A DNA stretch of 39,619 nt from the NCBI GenBank assembly GCA_003667245.1, contig RCNN01000531.1, positions 1 to 39,619 of the forward strand, read 5' to 3'. Positions 21,603 to 34,738 of the stretch are shown in pieces. A model generated the notes under the pieces. That model saw nothing but the letters and a program-made list of their open reading frames with translations, did no database searches and had not been told where the DNA came from. Origin of the DNA: Heterostelium multicystogenum (Eukaryota; Evosea; Eumycetozoa; Acytosteliales; Acytosteliaceae). Numbering within the stretch: the first letter of the stretch is position 1; the number at the start of each line of letters is the position of its first letter. The position numbers and the translations under genes are program-made.

Positions 21603-23705
21603 TTAATTGGTGGCGTCACCATTATTTTTGATGGTTTTGAAGTTTGTGAGTTGACCCTCAGTATCTGAAATTTCTCCACAGGACCAACGTTCAAACTTTT
21701 GTCATTTCCAAACCTCTATAGAATACATATTCGCAATAACGTCTCTCAGTAGTTGTGTCTTCAAGACCTGATGCACGTAATGTTTTGTAGTTATCACCAC
21801 CGGTCTTTTCAGTGATATAACTAAGGAATACTGTTGGCATGTTATTTTCTTTTACGATTGCGGCAGCACCCTCAGCTTGAAGTTTACGGTCAAGCTTATC
21901 TTCGGTGTTACCAAAGTGAGTAACAATCACATTTACGGGCAACTCCATCTACACGGATGATGGCATCAATTAGACAAGCCAACTCTCCCTCTGGGGAAGG
22001 CAAGATAACATGCTTGCTGCTTTCGATTGGGAAAATAGAGAGCAATGCGCATCCCCATGTGTTTTCAGATGGTGCTGGTCCGAAATCGCTGTGCATGTGC
22101 AACTCGCTTGCCAACCACTCTACGAGATCACGGTTGGAAGTCATAATACGCGAGAGATCAGACTCCAAAAGACCAATAACGTTGACACCGTGACCACGGA
22201 TGGCTTCGGTAATATTGGGGAAAGAGTTACGACCATAGTTGTCATATCCGAAATGAATGGTCCAGATCATCGATTTGATTTCAGTTGGGGCAATGTTCTC
22301 GACAGAGGTACTAGTTACAATACGTTTCATAGTGGTTACCAGCAACTGCAGCTTGAGTAGGGTGTGTGAGAGATTACGGTTGACAGAGAACAGCAAGAGG
22401 AGTACCAAAGCAACAAACATTCATAGAAAACTTCACGTGGTGGATAACTGATATTGAAGAGTGTCTGCTATCCTTCTTTGGTGAGGATGGACCACGTGAT
22501 TCGAAATTCAAAGCACCAGCTCCCATTGCAAGGATACCGGCAATAACCATGGTCTGGTGACGTTCTCTAAGAAGTGTGGATCCCAAATACCATGGAATAA
22601 ACTTGTAAGATACTACATAGATGGCCCAGAACAACAAAACAGTGTAGGTGATGAAAGCGTAGATAAACATTGAGACTGGACGTTGAGTGTTTGTCATCTT
22701 CTCAATGATAACATTCCAAAGTGCCATTGTGTAGCTGACCAAAATGCATCCCAAAACCAAACCAAACAAACCGACAGCAGTTGGTACAGTACCAGAGCAG
22801 AATCCATAGAGTGAACGACGACAACCATGAATATCAATGTGTTACGTGATGTCAACATAGAGGTTTTCTTTGAGATGACTATACCTGCAATCATTGCAAA
22901 CGATGACCAAGATACCGGCTGGATATGGTCCGAGATTCAACCAACGAGGGATAACACCATAGCTAGAAAGGAAAAGCTGTGACATAAAGAGAACTCCACC
23001 GAATCCAATACCGGTTGTCAATGGACTGGATGAATCCTCCATAACTGGACGACGACGCTCTGACTCCTCGGTGCTTTCACGAAGCAACAAGACAACGGCA
23101 ACAACGACCAACAATGCACCAAAGATGACCCACTCTTTCCAGGTCATGAATGGATTGACAGAGAGGTATGGCAAACGAATCAATGCATGGAAAACAATTG
23201 CCATCATATAGGAGAAGGCAACACGTTCACGACGTTGATTGGATCCGGCATTAGAAATAAAAGCACGGCATTGGCATAACCAGTCGAGTGCAAGACCTAA
23301 ACCAACAAAAACTGTCTTTGTGACATGTGGATTCTTCCAGAGAATCAATTCGTGCTTCTCTACATTCTTGGGATCAATGTCATATGGGTAGATTGCAGCG
23401 AGTGCGTCAACAATGCAGCCCAGACCGAATCAAACAATCCGATCTTACCACAATGAAGTGACGAACCAATCCAAAGAGGAGCACTGGAGTGAACATCATA
23501 ACTAAAAATGCTTCCATACCAGTGAATCCCATGAAAACCCATTGGATAGAACCAAATGATCGAGATGTACTCTACTACCAAACGACCAATTGAAAAATGC
23601 AAGAATAGTCTCACCAGCCAACGAACTCATCGAACGAAATGGCATTTGATCCACTACTACTTCCATAGTAAGCACCACCTGTGCTAGTACTCTCTTTTGA
23701 TTCAT
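21603..23705 (-). CDS. CWH43/PGAP2-interacting-protein-like GPI-lipid remodelling factor
   Basis: It starts MNQKRV at 23705 and, with frame steps, ends GQLTNFKTIKNNGDATN at 21603; about 690 codons, no intron. The N-terminal two thirds is a multi-pass membrane region (for example VIFGALLVVVAVVLLLRES, LVLGCILVSYTMALW, FIYAFITYTVLLFWAIYVV). The C-terminal lumenal domain is an endonuclease/exonuclease/phosphatase-like fold with IWTIHFGYDNYGRNSFPNI, VNVIGLLESDLSRI, WGCALLSIFPIESSKH, LPSPEGELACLIDAII and VIVTHFGNTEDKLDRKLQAE. These match yeast Cwh43 and animal PGAP2IP, which act in replacing the lipid of GPI anchors with ceramide in yeast. At least six single-base steps are needed (near 23680, 23540, 23430, 22875, 22425 and 21935). 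The order of domains and normal length argue for one functional gene. Confidence 0.87.
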
Positions 23706-24547
23706 TGCTTTATATGAATCTACTACTATCTAACTATGAAATAATAATAATAAAGACAGAAATTGAAAAAAAAACTAGTGTTGAAGTGCATAGTTTGCCA
23801 GAGGTGGTGTTTTTTTTTTTTTGTATTTTTATTTTTTTGAATTAAAAAAAATTAAAAAAGAGTAGCTGTATAACCGGTGCACATTGATGTCGCAGATTCC
23901 GATTTTAAGTTACCTCATATAGTTATATTTGATGTTGTATATCTAAGAATATATTTGAATTAAATTCAATACAATATCAATACTAGTATTGTTCATTGAA
24001 TGAAATGTTGTCTTTTTTAAATATATATTCTTATACTTTATAAATGTATTTATAATATCATATATCTGAAAATGGAATATTGGAATTGATTATTTGTAGT
24101 AGTAGTACTGCTGTCGATAAACATCATACCATCAAAGTCAACGGATCAATTTGAATCACTTTGCAAATAAAACAAAACAAAAAAACCAAATAAAAAAATG
24201 AAAAAATTAACATGTTACTCGGTTCAAACTTAACTTGGATGTTGCATAAAGTGTTCGAAAGTGATTGATGTGCATAGTTTTTGGATCTGCAGAAGGTACA
24301 ACCCAGTACAGGCACCAGAGCTGGCATAAGAACTTTTATTTAAAAAATTTGGTACTACATGACCCACCCAACAACGAGATTTCATAGTCTATTTGGACAT
24401 TATTTTATTTGCTGTTGAATTTATCAAAGCAAAATGTACAATAAGTAAAGTTTGTGAGCGCTCAACATCAACAAAGAAACTGCCGCACAACGATTTATCA
24501 TTCATTCCATTCATTCTTTCACTCATACATTCAGTTGTACTATACAA
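23706..24547. other. Divergent intergenic region
   Basis: About 840 bp, AT-rich, with A- and T-runs near 23765-23775 and 23810-23860. No gene or RNA signal is recognised. It lies between two divergent membrane-protein genes and probably carries both promoters. Confidence 0.55.
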
Positions 24548-26707
24548 ATGAAGAGAGCTAGTATCAATAATGATGGATATCATCAGATACCTGTCAATAA
24601 CGAGTTTGAAGAAGATCCTTCATCATCCTCCTCCTCGGTATCAATGGTGCAGCCAATGTCCAAAATGGCTCATTCAATAACTTTAAACAAACACGAACTC
24701 ACCAAAACAATTGCCTCCCAGAATAGATACGATTGGCGTCTCCTGAAGCGTTTGGTTCAAATCTTGCGGTTGTTGTATGCTGAGCCCCTCATCCAGGTCT
24801 GATGGTATTGTTCTTGTTGGGACTGGCAATTTCTCAAACCTATGCCTCAAGTTTGACTGGAAAGTTGCTTGCTAATGTGTATAACCTACCTCTCCGACGG
24901 CGATACTCACTCTTTGCCCGCTCATTGCTGTTTGGAAGTTTTCATTGACCTTGTCCGCGACCCTAGACTCGACCATCAAGTTCACACTCAGCATTATAGC
25001 ATGGCGTTGGAGAAAGACTCTCTCCTGCCTCGCTATTCAAAACAATCAATCCATAACCAAATAGACCTTGTTCCTTCGGACATCTTGGCATTATCATAGA
25101 ATCATGATCACTGCAACGTATACACTTCGGGACATTGATAATTTTACTACTCTAATGGCAAAACGTACTTTCTCAAATGATCACCGGGACCTTTGGTAAT
25201 TGGATACTATACCTTCTCTGACATGGCGTTATATGGATGGTATGCACCTGCAATCATCTATGGATACTTTATTCTTGGATACATTGCCAACAAGTTGATC
25301 ATGTCGCCTTTAGTCTCAGTATCTTTCCTTCAAGATAAATTAGAAGGTGACTTCGTTATCTCCATTTACGTATCCGTACTTTTGCAGAGTCCATTGCACT
25401 TCAAAACCTTTCACGTGATCCTTTCGTCTCAGAAACCATGGTTGAAGAAGAACAATCAAGACAAACAATTCGAAGTGCTTCTCGATAACAAAAAGAAGCA
25501 AATCTGTTGGCAATACGGACTAAACAGTAAATATCGATATTCTATTTGAAATTTCAAATATCTTTGAGACAGTCCAACTAACCTTTTTGATCTAAAGCAA
25601 CATCTGATCTATTTACATACCTATCACCACTTATCAACTATTTTATTATTGGTATTCCCATTGTTGGTTGGCTCCAAACAATCAATACCTTTTGCCGATG
25701 TTTCTCTTGTAAGTCACCTCTTGTTAATATATTCATCCATTTATTCTAATTATTTTTCCAGTTTTCTTATAATTGTATTATGTTGGCAAGTGGATTCAGT
25801 CAATATATCAATGTATCTGCAATATATCAGATCTTTCAAGTTATATTCAGCGTATTTCAACAATGTTAGAAGTATGTAATCAGGTGAAACAAGAAAAGTA
25901 CCAAGTACAACAACAACATCAAAATGGCTCTACCAATATCTCAGAGCAACAGACTATGGGTGATCTAAAGGTTGAACCATCATCACTCGAGGTTTTACTT
26001 AAAGAAGTATCATACTTTACTCCAAAAGGAGAATCACTTTTTAAAAGTATTTAATAACTCCTGAGATATATTGATTGTCAAATAACTAATCGATATCTTC
26101 TTTATTAGATATATCATTTTTGGGTTGAAAAAGGAAGTAGTTTATTGATCATGGGTCCAAGTGGATCTGGTAAGAGTTCATTGATTCGTATTATCAATGG
26201 TCTTTGGCCATTCTTTTTACGGGAAAATAGTCAAGCCTTCCAATGAGCAGATGTTCTTCTTGTCACAACAACCCTATCTGATTTACGGTACTCTTGAAGA
26301 ACAAATTCTTTATCCATATACCATTGCCACAAAGAGAATTCCAGCACTCCAGCTACGTGAGCTTTTCGACAGATTTGATCTCGGTTACCTGTTTAGACCG
26401 TGAAAGGGATATCATAGCACGTGGTGATTTGAATGACTTGACTCATAATTGGTTAAATGCACTTTCACCAGGTGAACAACAACTCATCTCATTCCTAAGA
26501 CTTCTCTATCATAAACCAGTCTTGCCCTAATGGACGAGTCTACCAGCTCTATCCCTATTTCAATGGAGAAAAGAGTGTATCAAAGCATGCAAGGATCAAG
26601 GAATATCGACAATAAGTGTTGGTCACAGACAATCTCTAACTCAATACCACCAAAATCTACTAACACTAGATAAACAACACAATTGGAAACTACAAAAGCA
26701 TCGATAG
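24548..26707 (+). CDS. ABCD-subfamily half transporter, ABCD4-like
   Basis: It starts [20 protein letters not shown]; a TM helix [19 protein letters not shown] follows. The membrane domain shows [20 protein letters not shown] and [20 protein letters not shown], then [18 protein letters not shown] and KLEGDF, the 'EGDFR' loop of ABCD proteins; this stretch is closest to ABCD4. The ATPase domain has [20 protein letters not shown] (Walker A), [20 protein letters not shown] (Q-loop), [15 protein letters not shown] (signature), ALMDESTSS (Walker B) and VGHRQSL (H-loop). Introns are at about 25710-25761 and 26049-26109. Several frame steps occur, concentrated at 24780-25190 and 25340-25640, so the middle is poorly resolved. 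ABCD proteins move acyl-CoAs into peroxisomes, while ABCD4 handles cobalamin in lysosomes; the substrate here is unknown. Confidence 0.85.
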
Positions 26708-26770
26708 TCAAGATAAACAATAAATCATCTATTAATATTCGAACATTAACCAGATATATCATATCATAAT

Positions 26771-27929
26771 TTATTGTATTTGATAGTCATTTAGTAGTAG
26801 TTGTAGTTGTGTTTTCGTATAGGTTTGTTTCATCAATTTACAGTGTCTTGAAGTTGAGTTTGAAATATCAGTCAACTTTCTCTTAATAATTTGTATCGCC
26901 GATAGTACTACTTCCTCTGGTTTCAAAGATCCATTTGTCTAGATAGTAAAGAATTAATTTCTGGTTAGTTTTCTATTGGTAAATTCATTAGAATAGTTGT
27001 ATGTACCTCTACATTGAATATAAATTTATCTGTTTTCTGTTCGATTGAAACAAGATCGGGTTTACCCAATGATTCAGCTTTCTTTTTTGCATTCCATACA
27101 GAACATACAACGCATTTGATCTTCAATAGTAACCTGTTGACGTTGGTGTGCGTTGAATTGATAAACATTGGCTGGGCAAGATTGTACCCATTCCTCTTTT
27201 TGACGATCAGTCAACTCATCCATTCTGTTCTGGTTGATTACAATCTTTGGTTGGAATTGATAGGTAGCAACGCATGCAGGTGACCACTTGGCATGCTCTT
27301 TACCAACACCTTTCTTTGCAATAGCTCTCAATTTGACCTCCTGACCTCTGTGTAACTTTACAATTGGTATTACTGAATCTGGTCTTCCATCGCTTCCTCC
27401 CACTGGAATTACATTGTCATTCTGTGAAAGCAAATCTAAACTTGTAACCTACAACAATGCTATTAGTCACCTAATTCAACATGATAGATAGTCCCAATAC
27501 GTACTGTATAACTATGGTCATTGCATCTAGCATTCAATTTAAACTCTACACTACATTGATCGCATCTTTCAGCACAGCTACAATCCTATCAATAAAAAAT
27601 TTATAGAAAAACCATGATGATTAATAATTCGATATGATTGGTTTGAGGTTGCCTATATCTGAAATTACTCTTGTATAGTTAAACTGATCTACTTTGTGAC
27701 TGGTCAATGGAATCAAACCTAATCTATGTGCAATGAATTCATCTACTAATACAGAGTTGTTTGCTTCAAATTCGACAAGATCAATGCACATGGTTGGTAC
27801 TTCAGCAATCATGACACGTCTCAGTGCATTAGCAACGCTGATATCTGTATTTGATAATATAAAAGTGATACTATCATTCTTTATCTCCAAGATCTCCAAA
27901 TTTGGCTGACGATAGAGCGTATGTGACAT
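26771..27929 (-). CDS. rpb3: RNA polymerase II subunit RPB3
   Basis: Four exons: 27929-27669, 27585-27505, 27448-27007 and 26938-26771. It starts MSHTLYRQPNLEILEIKNDS and carries ANALRRVMIAEVPTMCIDLV, the alpha-like assembly motif, then FIAHRLGLIPLTSHKVDQFN. Exon 2 has CSCAERCDQCSVEF, the RPB3 zinc-loop cysteines. Exon 3 has KWSPACVATYQFQPKI, the standard RPB3 phrase. Exon 4 ends in NGSLKPEEVVLSAIQIIKRK. One frame step lies in an A6 run (T6 on the plus strand, near 27085) in CMECKKKAESLGKPDLV. The gene is essential in known eukaryotes, so this step is almost certainly not a real mutation. It is convergent with the ABCD gene at 63 bp. Confidence 0.95.
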
Positions 27930-28224
27930 TCTTAACAGTATTTAATGATATACAAAGGGGAGTGATGAACAACGACTATAATAACTAACCACTGACTAAC
28001 TACAACAAGATATATACCGATAGTTGATATGGTGTTGTTTATATTAATTGGTCAACAGTCAATGTCGTTATTCATTAATGTTCATTATAAAGATCACTTT
28101 TTTTTTAAAAGTTTGAATTTTTTTAAATTTTATTTTTTGAATTTATTTTTTCATTGCCAAATCTGCCTGCAACTTCTTGGTTGTCATTCAGGTTGATTGA
28201 TCATTATTATTAACAAAGTTATAA
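27930..28224. promoter_or_regulatory. Divergent promoter region between RPB3 and NDUFAF6-like genes
   Basis: About 295 bp shared by two divergent genes. T-runs at 28098-28150 (for example TTTTTTTTTAAAAG) lie about 80-125 bp before the NDUFAF6-like ATG. Oligo(dT) stretches near the start site are a known feature of Dictyostelium promoters. The assignment is by position and composition only. Confidence 0.45.
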
Positions 28225-29584
28225 ATGAATTATCTTTTTAAATCAAATGCCTGTCGATTGGCATTGAATTGTGGTAATCAATTCTTGTTTAGATCACAAC
28301 AAAAGAGCGCAACTCTATTCGTTGGAATTCAACAGTTTTCTAATGTGCGAAATAATAGATTGTCTTACTCTACTACCTCTACAAAACCAAAAGACACTAC
28401 AAAAGTCGACCAACAAAGTGTCGAGTTAGAAGATGATCATGACCATAGTCAGTGTGGACACTCTCACGCTCATGGTGGACATGGACACTCACATGCTCAC
28501 AACATTCATCATCAAGCTCGTCCTGTAGCAGCTGGTAGTGATTCAACCCATCAGACAAACTGATGAACCAGTACCATCATCATCAAAATCAATATTCGTC
28601 AAAGATTTGTCATCTCCAGAGGACTATAACTATGTTTTCCAACGTGTAAAGTAAGCTACTGCTACCTTTATCTAATCAAAATTCATACTAATCCGAATCT
28701 CAATTTATCAGACAATTCGATCGTGAAAATTATGTTTGCTCATTACTTATCTCTGATGAGTTGGCCAGACGAGCAGCATTTGCGATACGTGCATTCAACA
28801 TTGAAACAGTTATTCTACATTCTGAAGTCAAGAGCGATATTCGTTTAGCTAAATATAAACTAGCTTTCTGGAAAGATGCTATCAATAACATTTATAATGT
28901 AGGTTAAACTATTACTTGAAACAAAGACGATTATGATCTGATTGAAAATCTTTTTTAGGGAAAAGTATATGATCAACCATTGATTAGAGTTTTAGCACAA
29001 CAGATTAAAGAGAGAGGACTTTCAAAGACCTGGTTTATTAAATTATTGAATCGTCGTGAGAAAGATTTAAACAGTGTACAAATGAAAGATATGGAGGAGT
29101 TGGAAGCTTACGCTGAGGAGATTCACTCATCTTTATTGCTCTTGAAATCTCGAGAGCTTGGGTGTCAGAAACTCCGAGGCTGAACATGCTGCAAGTCATT
29201 TAGGTCGCGCAATGGGAATTATGACATTAATTCGTGGTACACCATTCCATATTAAGACTAGAAAGATCTACATACCAGCTTCACTAACCACCAAGTATGG
29301 TATTGTCCCTGAACGTCTCTACCAGGGTGAGGACGAGCAAGTTATCAAATTAAAAGAAGCTATCTATGAGATGGCTTCAGTTGCTAAGATCCACCTCGAT
29401 AAGGCACGTTTCATTCAAGGTTCCAGCACCAGCTCATGAAGCATTTTTATGTGCAGAGTTTGCTGATGACTTTTTGGAGCGTTTGAGAAAGACTGATTTC
29501 AACATTTTCGATCCATCTCTCAGAGATAGAAGTACATTCCTACACTTGAAGCTCTACAAGAATAAGTTCTTCAAACAATTTTAA
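28225..29584 (+). CDS. ndufaf6: NDUFAF6-like complex I assembly factor with His-rich N-terminus
   Basis: Exons 28225-28650, 28712-28898 and 28959-29584. The first about 60 residues are a basic, Ser-rich leader (RNNRLSYSTTSTKPKD), then a His-rich tract at residues 72-96. The body is the squalene/phytoene-synthase-like fold as in NDUFAF6: YVCSLLISDELARRAAFAIR, AFNIETVILH, KYKLAFWKDAINNIYN, WFIKLLNRREKDLN, LEAYAEEIHSSLLLLKS, EHAASHLGRAMGIMTLIRGT and FADDFLERLRKTDFNIFDPS. NDUFAF6 is a mitochondrial factor needed for early complex I assembly and is not known to be a terpene synthase. Frame steps lie at AAA near 28558, GGG near 29161 and AA near 29419. Each restores the family alignment. Confidence 0.9.
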
Positions 29585-29636
29585 TTATAAATAAACCATC
29601 CTACTTTATTAAATAAATATTTTGTTGGAAATGTTG

Positions 29637-32600
29637 TTAATGTGCCGAGTCCAGATTTACTGTAAATGTATTGTTGTCTTTCTTAAGTAGAATCTGTTGA
29701 GGAGAGAGCCATTGTATTTTAATGTTTTCAACTTTGGGTGCAATATTGCTATTGAATTGTTGCTGTTGTTGGTCTGGGGTAATTCGAACAGATTTTGTGC
29801 AAGTGAACTGTGAACCTAAAAATCCAAAGAAACTGGAATTGGTTTGGAAAATCTTTAAAAGATTATCTTTGGATGAGAATGATGCCAATGCTTTTCCACT
29901 TTCGCTAAAAGCCAACTGCCGAAATTGATACACGCTCGTGACCTTCCAATCTGTGCCATCTAGTTGCAGTCTTTAAGTCATAGATTACGATTGATCCATC
30001 CATTGTACCTAACATAAGTCTCTGGGTTTCGAGGTGGAATGATACCATAGGATACTTATTCACCATGAGATGTAAAACTGCTGTAGTTTGTTTCAAACAT
30101 GCCTCTCTGAATGCAGGAATATGTGGATCCAAGCTCTTTATAATACAATCAATTACACGTGGTAAATAAGTAAGTACCGAGTCAGGATTATTCTTTATCA
30201 ACAATCCTATTAATACAATAGCATGAATGGTTGAAGATAAATTCTTTGATTCAATTTGATATTTCATCACCAATTGTTTGGATAAATTTCTAGAGGAAAT
30301 AATATTAATATATTTTGTTTTTATGGTAGATGTAAAGTTACATACCATTACATCTACTGAACCTATTAATAATAAAGAATTGATAGCAGTTGAACCAAGT
30401 GTATCATTTTTGCATTGTAAGAGTGAATAAGCATTTCATCAAACCAGGTACATCCTTTACAGAGTCCTTCCATAATATAAATCCTTTTCCAATTAATTCT
30501 ACTGCCGCAATTGTCAAATGTCCTTTTCCTTTTAATATCATCTTTAATAGCTCAACTCCAATCTTTAATGATAAGCTATTATTTTTAAGATAATTAATAT
30601 AAATCAAGAAGAGAATATATATTTAGTTCAAACTTACTTTGGTGGTACATCTTCTTTTCTGTGTGAAGCAATCTTTGCCAATACAATAACAGCTCTTGCT
30701 CTTTCAACAGATCCTAATGAATCTGATTTCACTATAAATTAAAAGTTAGAATCAATTAACAATAATTATTATTACATCGGGTAACTTACATAATTGTGAA
30801 TAGAAATCGATCAAAGTCATGAATTGTGGCACTGGCATTTTTTTCAATGGCAGTCTTGAAAAACTGATCTAGCAGAAAACATGATGTCCTCTTGAGTTAT
30901 CTTGGCAATAAGATGCTAGGTATGAAAAATCTGGATAGACATAGTTATGAAGTGTATCTGGTAAAATAATACAATAGTAGGTAGATATCTGACTGCATAC
31001 GTTCTTCAAGTCCACTAATTCTTAAGATAGTTCGACTGAGAGCAACAGCAGAAAGTGTGGTCTGAGCTGTGAGATACTCTGAGCATTGCATTTTACCACT
31101 AAAACTAGAGGCTTGAGGTGTTAGGATGCTTAAATTACCACCCTCACCAATAACACCAAATGAAAAGTCTGGTTGCGGAGGTCTCAGTTGAAAATCCTTC
31201 ATAAACATTGAGTCGAGGCTTCTATCCATTCCCCATGGCATCAGATAGGAGAATATTGAAACCAATTGGCTCAATTCTTTTTGTACTAGTAGAATTGCCG
31301 AGGAAGAAGCTTGAGATATTTGGTCAACAGAACCAAGTGATGTTGATAATGATTGACTTGAGGTGTTTGGGAATGATGTATTATATTTTGTATTCATCTC
31401 TGTATATTTTAATATTTCATCTGATATTGCTTTTATATTCAAAAATATTGTTTGGATTGGTGGATCTATAATGAAAGAAAGAAAGCACGGTCTAGTTAAT
31501 ATTTTGAAAAGCTATAGAAGGTTTGGTTAATTACCAATTTTATGAGTAAAAACATAGGATTGGGTTGTCTGTTTTGAATCATATAAGCCTAAATCCTTTG
31601 GTTGATAGGTGCTATTTTGATAGAGGTTGAGCATAGTCAATGATATCTTTTGCAATCTGACCATAGACAACTCCTTCTAACTCACCAGATCCAATTTCCC
31701 AAAGCGAGACAGAGCCATCAATAGTCTCAACAACTAGATAACCTTGTTCTGGTTTCCAGAATACTCTAGAGAGTGGTGACGAGTGGACACCAAACATATG
31801 CTTACATGATAGATCTTCAGTTGAATACATTCCAACTGTCTTATCCTCAGATATTGACAAGAAGCTGGCACGTCCATTATGTGGTAGTGTGAAAATCGAA
31901 GTTACTGGACCAGTATGGTGAGAGAAAGTATGAAGTAGCTGGAATGTAGTGAGATCCCAAACTTTGATTGTGGTGTCATTGGATGCTGAGAAGAGACGAC
32001 GCTTATTATTACTATTCGTTGAGCTCATCAAGCAGTTGACCTTGCCCTGATGTGAATTTGGGTGAAGTTTGGTATGTAAGTCGATGGGAAGCTTCGATGT
32101 GCTTATGCTACCATCTTCATAGCCACGAATCAATTGCATCGAATCTTCTAATACCAAAGAAGCAGTTACTCTTTGATTTATATTTTACATCACAACCTCT
32201 CCATCCATCAGAGATATTTCCAATTAAATTGGGCTCACGTACCATTTTACGCATGCTTTGTACAGGGATATCATCAACAGGGATAACCCATATCTTAACA
32301 CGACCAAATGAATCACCAACTAGAAATACATTGCTCCACAACATTGCTGCACCAATCTTTTTAGTTATATCGCTATCACCACTGTTTTGATTACCCAAGT
32401 TAGAGGTTGAGGCGTTTACAGTACTGCCTGTGCCATTGGTGAAGGGAAGTTTAGATGTATCACAGTTTACAAAACTAAGTAGTAATGTTGGTGGTGTTGT
32501 ACTAAAATAGTTCTTCAAGTTAATAATCGAAATTTTAGAGTATCTATGCCGATAATTTACAACATACTCTGGTGCTAAATGAGAAATCTCAATAGAGTCG

Positions 32601-33879
32601 TTAAACATGATGCCTGGCGATGAACTAGTAATATCAATTGGTTTGGGTAGATTTAATGGTGAAGTTCCTGGTAATGGAAGTGGATGTCCCATCGAGAATG
32701 ATTTGCCATCGACGGGGTCCATTTTATAAAAGGAATGATTTACCATCTTTTGTCCATACTAAAACCATTGAATTGTTTACAAAACTACCACCAAACCATC
32801 CTTGTGCATTTGGACATTTAATTGACCATAGTTTATATGAATTATTAGTAGTAAAAATCTAGAATACACCAATCATTAGTCTTCACAAACGACATTATTA
32901 AGACCATATGAGTACTTACAGACCAATGAGCTTTAGATATAACAAGTAATGATTTACCATTGGGTGAGAATTCAATGGCAATAGGTGCATCATTTGGCAA
33001 ACAGTGACCCTCACCACCTGGTGTCAGACAAATGGTTTGCAATGAGTAATCATACTCTCCTTCGTTCAACGACCAAAATCTAATGGTACCATCTAATCCA
33101 GCACTGAGCAACAAAGGGGATGAATCTTCTGATATGGTACAGGTGAATAAACATGTAATCCAATCTATATGTGCTGTCAATGTTGCTACAATCTAATTAA
33201 TTGGTACAGGTTAGTGACCTATGAACACCTTCTATTCATTCTATCACAGCTACAATACCTTTAATGTTTGAACATCAACTATAAAATTGAATTTGAACCT
33301 TTTCCTACGATAGCTACACGACGTTTGTTGGGAAGTGTAACCATAAACGATGGAGAACACGTTAGGAACGAGGGTTGTGAAGCCACTAAACAATAACCAT
33401 CGCTTATACTCCATACAGAGATGGAACCATCAGAACCAGTGCTTACGACAGCCTCACGTCCTTCAACTTCACACATAGCTAAACAAGTAACTGGCACACC
33501 ATAATGACCCATGGTGAATACACGTGGTATGAATTGATTCTCTTTCGTTGGTGTATCAAGAAATACTGAAGATATGACCAAGTGACCAGCCTGTGATCCA
33601 GTAATGATCGTTCTTTTATCAGGTGTAATCAATATAGCTGTAATTCTATGTGTAGGTGCACCACACCATAAAACTACTGGCAACATTATATCTCTATGCA
33701 TTGAATTATTTAATCCACCTGTACTAATCTTTGTATTATTATTATTGCTATTGTTGTTGTTATTTGGTGTTGAGTTTGAAGTCGTAGTAGTTGATGCTGT
33801 TGAAGCAGAAGTGGATGATGATTCATGCTGTAATGAAGTTGCCAAGAACCCACTTCCGCCTGTACTACTACTCAGTTTA

Positions 33880-33914
<35 letters not shown>

Positions 33915-33953
33915 GCTGTTGTTGTTATTACTCAAAGTTGTATTTCCATTCAT
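29637..33953 (-). CDS. wdr7: WDR7 / rabconnectin-3 beta WD40 protein
   Basis: About seven exons; the first three are 33953-33259, 33192-32920 and 32858-31535, and the fourth starts at 31465. The N-terminus is Asn/Ser-rich (an Asn run near residue 15-25), then WD repeats: MLPVVLWCGAPTHRITAILI, VVSTGSDGSISVWSISDG, LLSAGLDGTIRFWSLNEG, FSASNDTTIKVWDLTTFQ and GYLVVETIDGSVSLWEIGSG. The helical middle contains VELIGKGFILWKDSVKDVPG and KSLDPHIPAFREACLKQTTA, and two more WD units close the protein (GTMDGSIVIYDLKTATRW). This two-propeller plus helical layout is specific to WDR7/WDR72. WDR7 works with DMXL proteins as the animal RAVE-like regulator of V-ATPase. Frame steps at T4 near 32727, AAA near 32180, A4 near 31612 and others are needed. 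Confidence 0.93.
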
Positions 33954-34738
33954 TTTATTGGACTTCTATCATAACTTCAAAACATAGAAGTACAAACAAC
34001 AATAATATGATGATATTATTATGAATCAGAAATTTAAAAAATTAAAAACTGTTTTTTAAGGAATGAAAGTTCTCTCATTATAATATCAAAAAATTTTCTT
34101 TTTGTTTAGAGAAACACTTATCCTGGTGACTTGATATAAACTAGACTTGAGCATTATCTCATAAACATGACACTTTAATTTTAGTTTGTATTTTTATTAT
34201 TTATTTTCAATAATTTATGTTTTTCTTAATTTTGTAAATAATGGTTATTTTAGAGAAAGTTTCTTTGATGGAGGTGTGATAATGGTGAACAGTGGGGAAA
34301 GTGAGAAGTGGGGAAGTGTGAGAGTGTGAGTGTGTTATTTAAAAGTTTGAGAAAATAGGAAAACATAGAGAATGCTACTCAAAACTAGATGAAATTATAT
34401 GATGATAGTTGTACTTGATTTCATTAATTTTTAGTTTTTTGTCATAATCTGAAAATCATCGATGATACAATGGAAAAAAATAATTCATTGAAGAAGTGTT
34501 TAATTTTGGTGATTTTGTGACACACCAGGATTCATATATTTTATTTTTTATATTTTAATTAAAATTTGAAATTTTTGTGTATGTTATTAAATAAATTTAA
34601 AAAACAAGATGCTTAACTGTCAAAAATTACTTTACTTGGCAAGATAATACAATAACTAAAAGTAAATTACTAGTAGTTTGTAATACATAATATTTGTTTT
34701 TGTTTTATATCTATATCATTAAAATAATACAATAAGCA
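33954..34738. other. Divergent intergenic region
   Basis: About 785 bp between WDR7 and the copine-like gene. It has T/A-rich tracts and a purine-rich patch at 34268-34330 with repeated GTGGGGAA and GTGAGAGTGTGAG. No gene is recognised. The GTGGGGAA pair could be G-box-like promoter elements. Confidence 0.5.

Noticed and set aside
33604..34024. Plus-strand Leu-rich ORF
   Set aside because: It is the antisense of the Asn/Ser/Thr-rich N-terminus of WDR7.
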